DNA from: Hoylesella timonensis S9-PR14
GTDB taxonomy: Bacteria; Bacteroidota; Bacteroidia; Bacteroidales; Bacteroidaceae
Length of the DNA: 56,851 nt
Assembly (NCBI RefSeq): GCF_000762405.1
Contig: NZ_JRPQ01000272.1
Coordinates: 1-56,851 of the forward strand
Direction of reading: 5' to 3'
Shown: one piece after another, positions 55,263 through 56,851 of the stretch
How positions within the stretch are numbered: position 1 is the stretch's first letter
Layout of the letters: each line of letters opens with the position of its first letter
The notes under the pieces: generated by a model
Seen by the model: the letters and a program-made list of their open reading frames with translations, nothing else
Told to the model about the DNA's origin: nothing
The model's database searches: none
Program-made: the position numbers and the translations under genes

Positions 55263-55332
55263 CTGCAATTTTCTGACTTACGCATCATCTACACCTTATA
55301 AATACAAGAATACTTCACAATTTTCATTCACG

Positions 55333-55368
55333 CAAAAGCCCCACAATCCGTTTAGATTGCAGGACTTT
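55333..55368 (-). terminator. Terminator of hsp20
   Basis: On the minus strand a 14-pair stem, including several G-U pairs (55335-55348 with 55355-55368, 6-nt loop), ends in CTTTTG, 26 nt after the hsp20 stop. Confidence 0.7.
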
Positions 55369-55393
55369 CTCTATCTAAATACCAAACTAATGA

Positions 55394-55819
55394 TTACTCA
55401 ACGGTGATTTGCTTGCCTAATGTCTGTACAATTTCCTCACGTTTCGGCAAGGTAACGGTCAAGACACCATCCGACATTTTTGCGCAAATTTTCTCTTTGT
55501 CTACGTCATCTGGCAAAATCAGTGTCTGCTCAAAACTCGAGTAACTGAACTCTCTACGCAAGTAGTGAGCCTTCTTGTCCTCTTCTTTGTTCTCCACTTT
55601 CTTTTCCATCTTGATAGTCAAATTTCCATCGTTATCGATATTCACGATAAAATCGTCTTTCTTCAAGCCAGGTGCAGCCAACTCTACAACATACTCACCG
55701 TCATGAGCGATTACGTTGATTGCGGGTGCTGTACTGTTCAATCTTGGTGCAAGACCTGTATCAAAAAAATCATCAAACACACTTGGTAACCATGAATTTC
55801 TGTTTCTTACTGGTAACAT
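55394..55819 (-). CDS. Small heat-shock protein, Hsp20/alpha-crystallin family
   Basis: A 141-aa ATP-independent holdase. The N-terminal arm (MLPVRNRNSWLPSVFDDFFD) precedes an alpha-crystallin domain (about 35-130) with VIAHDGEYVVELAAPGLKKDDF, LTIKMEKK and the closing GVLTVTLPKRE motif. It protects unfolded proteins from aggregation in heat or other stress. The start at 55819 is chosen because a full AGGAGG (minus strand, 55833-55828) lies 8 nt upstream of it, but only 2 nt from the alternative ATG at 55825. Such a strong Shine-Dalgarno site is unusual in Bacteroidota. No TAnnTTTG core or CIRCE-like inverted repeat was recognised upstream. Confidence 0.92.
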   Translation of the reverse strand: MLPVRNRNSWLPSVFDDFFDTGLAPRLNSTAPAINVIAHDGEYVVELAAPGLKKDDFIVNIDNDGNLTIKMEKKVENKEEDKKAHYLRREFSYSSFEQTLILPDDVDKEKICAKMSDGVLTVTLPKREEIVQTLGKQITVE

Positions 55820-55825
55820 AATCAT

Positions 55826-56234
55826 TTCCTCCTATTTTTATATTGTTTATTCTTATTTGCTCTTTCGAGTTCACTAACCATAGTTGCAAGGAGCGTACCA
55901 GTGAAGAAACTGCGCCATTTTGGCGCACATCCTGTTATTTCTCACAAAATAAAAGACACAATGTCAGTATTTATCACTTTTAAGGTATCTATTTGAGCAA
56001 ACAAACTCACAAGAGAAGGCTCTTTTATTCCCTTTGTTTTGATGTGAGCATCTAACATTCCGCCCCATCTTCAAGGAGTCTCGCACTAAAATACAACCGC
56101 CTAAAGGCTTCACCAACTTACAACTAATGCCACTGCGAGCTATTCCCCACCTGCATAAGGTAAACATACGGTCACTGTGAGTTCATCTTACTCATGTCAC
56201 ATTAAGAATTTTTGAGGGGTCAAAAACGCCTGAT
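55826..56234. other. Noncoding stretch upstream of hsp20
   Basis: No credible gene. A 67-codon minus-strand frame (55964-56167) has no recognisable similarity or start context. The palindrome GCCTAAAGGC lies near 56098-56107. The first part should hold the hsp20 promoter, but no core was identified. Confidence 0.35.
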
Positions 56235-56590
56235 TTTGTCCGTTTTTCTTCCCTAATTTTAACACTTCTGAAACCTCACAAATAGAAAAAATATAGGGCA
56301 TTTTTAGGGTGTTCAGAACCCTCAATCGGACTATAAACATGACTTTGACCGGTTACTCCATTGAGTTAATGAGCCTACATTAATGGAATAACGCCCTTAA
56401 GTCATTATTTTATCGACCCAAAACCATGCTTTTAACTGCTATTTCGCACTGTTTTTGGGGCTAAATGATGCCCCTATTTTTGTAACACATTGATTATCAA
56501 GCGTTCTTATTTTTCGCGTATTTGCGAGCAAGTCTCCACTTCGTTACAAATACGCGAGTATTCTGAGAGCATTTGTCAATATATTTCAGA
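56235..56590 (+). repeat. Dispersed structured repeat, copy D
   Basis: Box 1 TTTGTCC is at 56235. Box 2 AAATAGAAAAAATAT lies at +44/45. The hairpin starts at 56517 (+282, about 32 nt shorter than in the other copies) with perfect arms CGCGTATTTG (56515-56524) and CAAATACGCG (56547-56556) and inner AAGT/ACTT. Box 3 TTTGTCAATA is at 56572 (+55). It is the most perfect hairpin of the four copies. Confidence 0.75.
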
Positions 56591-56625
56591 TTTTTTAAGA
56601 CGATTTTTCATTGCATCGGAATGAC

Positions 56626-56668
56626 ACGGAACGACACGGATATGCAGTGAAAATCCGTGACACTCCGT
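56626..56668. other. Two-stem hairpin built from GACACGGA repeats
   Basis: ACGGA (56626-56630) and CACGGAT (56635-56641) pair with ATCCGTG (56653-56659) and TCCGT (56664-56668) around a symmetric 4x4 internal loop. GACACGGA occurs twice at 10-nt spacing. No T-run follows on either strand. Function unknown. Confidence 0.5.
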
Positions 56669-56744
56669 TACGGCAGAAATCATATACTTACAACGAAACA
56701 AGCTATTCTAAAAATAAAAGAAGTGTGACGACACGACCTTATAA

Positions 56745-56763
56745 AGGCTGGTTCTATAAATTA
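56745..56763. repeat. 19-nt inverted repeat, right copy
   Basis: AGGCTGGTTCTATAAATTA is the exact reverse complement of 34-52. Confidence 0.6.
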
Positions 56764-56851
56764 CCACCGCACATAGTCATCAAATGTTTATGAAATACGT
56801 TTTGTTATCTTTTGGCTTCTTTTTGGTTCAAAATGTAAGTTCGTTCAGTCG

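Noticed and set aside
55964..56167. 67-codon minus-strand frame upstream of hsp20
   Set aside because: No recognisable domain, no promoter or ribosome site seen; composition like surrounding noncoding DNA.
56611..56793. 60-codon frame at the right edge
   Set aside because: It is made from the hairpin repeats and the 19-nt inverted repeat, with no start context.

Overview
The window reads as chromosome of a Bacteroidota, most likely a Prevotella-like member of the Bacteroidales (inference). The evidence is the promoter cores of the TAnnTTTG type in front of most transcription units, mostly weak Shine-Dalgarno sequences, a Bacteroidota-type LptD, the gene orders rsfS-ftsH-cdsA, parA-parB-DUF5683-MltD-rel and lysS-gpsA-pgi, and a large secreted protease ending in a Prevotella-style C-terminal sorting signal. 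Base composition is moderate to low in GC. There is no rRNA, CRISPR array, complete IS element or prophage.

Layout. 1-7.1 kb (+): a biotin-carrier-type carboxyltransferase, an HD-domain protein, LptD, and an M20 dipeptidase. 7.2-10.2 kb: divergent sodium:solute symporter (-) and TrpB2-type tryptophan synthase beta (+). 10.2-11.6 kb: a gene-poor zone with decayed reading frames and repeat copy A. 11.6-14.9 kb (-): rsfS-ftsH-cdsA. 15.0-17.2 kb (+): tRNA-Gln(CUG), exported MsrAB, nitroreductase. 17.4-20.5 kb (-): DUF349 protein and CorA. 21-22.2 kb (+): rhodanese lipoprotein, GlsB and YbjQ family proteins. 22.4-27.3 kb (-): lysS, then the tight gpsA-pgi-HAD set. 27.3-28.0 kb: repeat copy B. 28.0-34.2 kb (-): a 1340-aa SNF2 helicase, lpxB, surE. 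34.4-40.6 kb (+): parA-parB-DUF5683-MltD-rel. 40.8-44.7 kb: divergent merR (-) and alaS (+) with repeat copy C between them. 45.2-52.3 kb (+): a 1667-aa papain-like secreted protease, an orphan rhamnosidase-type accessory protein, an AraC regulator. 52.2-55.8 kb (-): ung-DUF3109, gpmI, hsp20. 55.8-56.85 kb: repeat copy D and other noncoding structure.

Most genes are housekeeping: lipid and LPS assembly (cdsA, lptD, lpxB), chromosome segregation, stringent response, translation (lysS, alaS, tRNA-Gln, rsfS), glycolysis (pgi, gpmI), membrane quality control (ftsH) and oxidative repair (msrAB, ung).

The main discovery candidate is a family of four dispersed, about 370-400-bp noncoding elements (A 10823-11205, B 27527-27912, C 41480-41865 on the minus strand, D 56235-56590). 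They share two 5' boxes (43-44 nt apart), a hairpin 313-315 nt after box 1 (282 in D), and a 3' box exactly 55 nt after the hairpin start in all four. The sequences have drifted, but the outer hairpin stem is kept by paired base changes. I do not recognise this family. Other points worth attention are a 19-nt exact inverted match between the two window edges, a carboxyltransferase whose carrier domain lacks the biotin-accepting lysine, near-leaderless transcripts for lptD and the symporter, and a duplicated gpmI promoter core.
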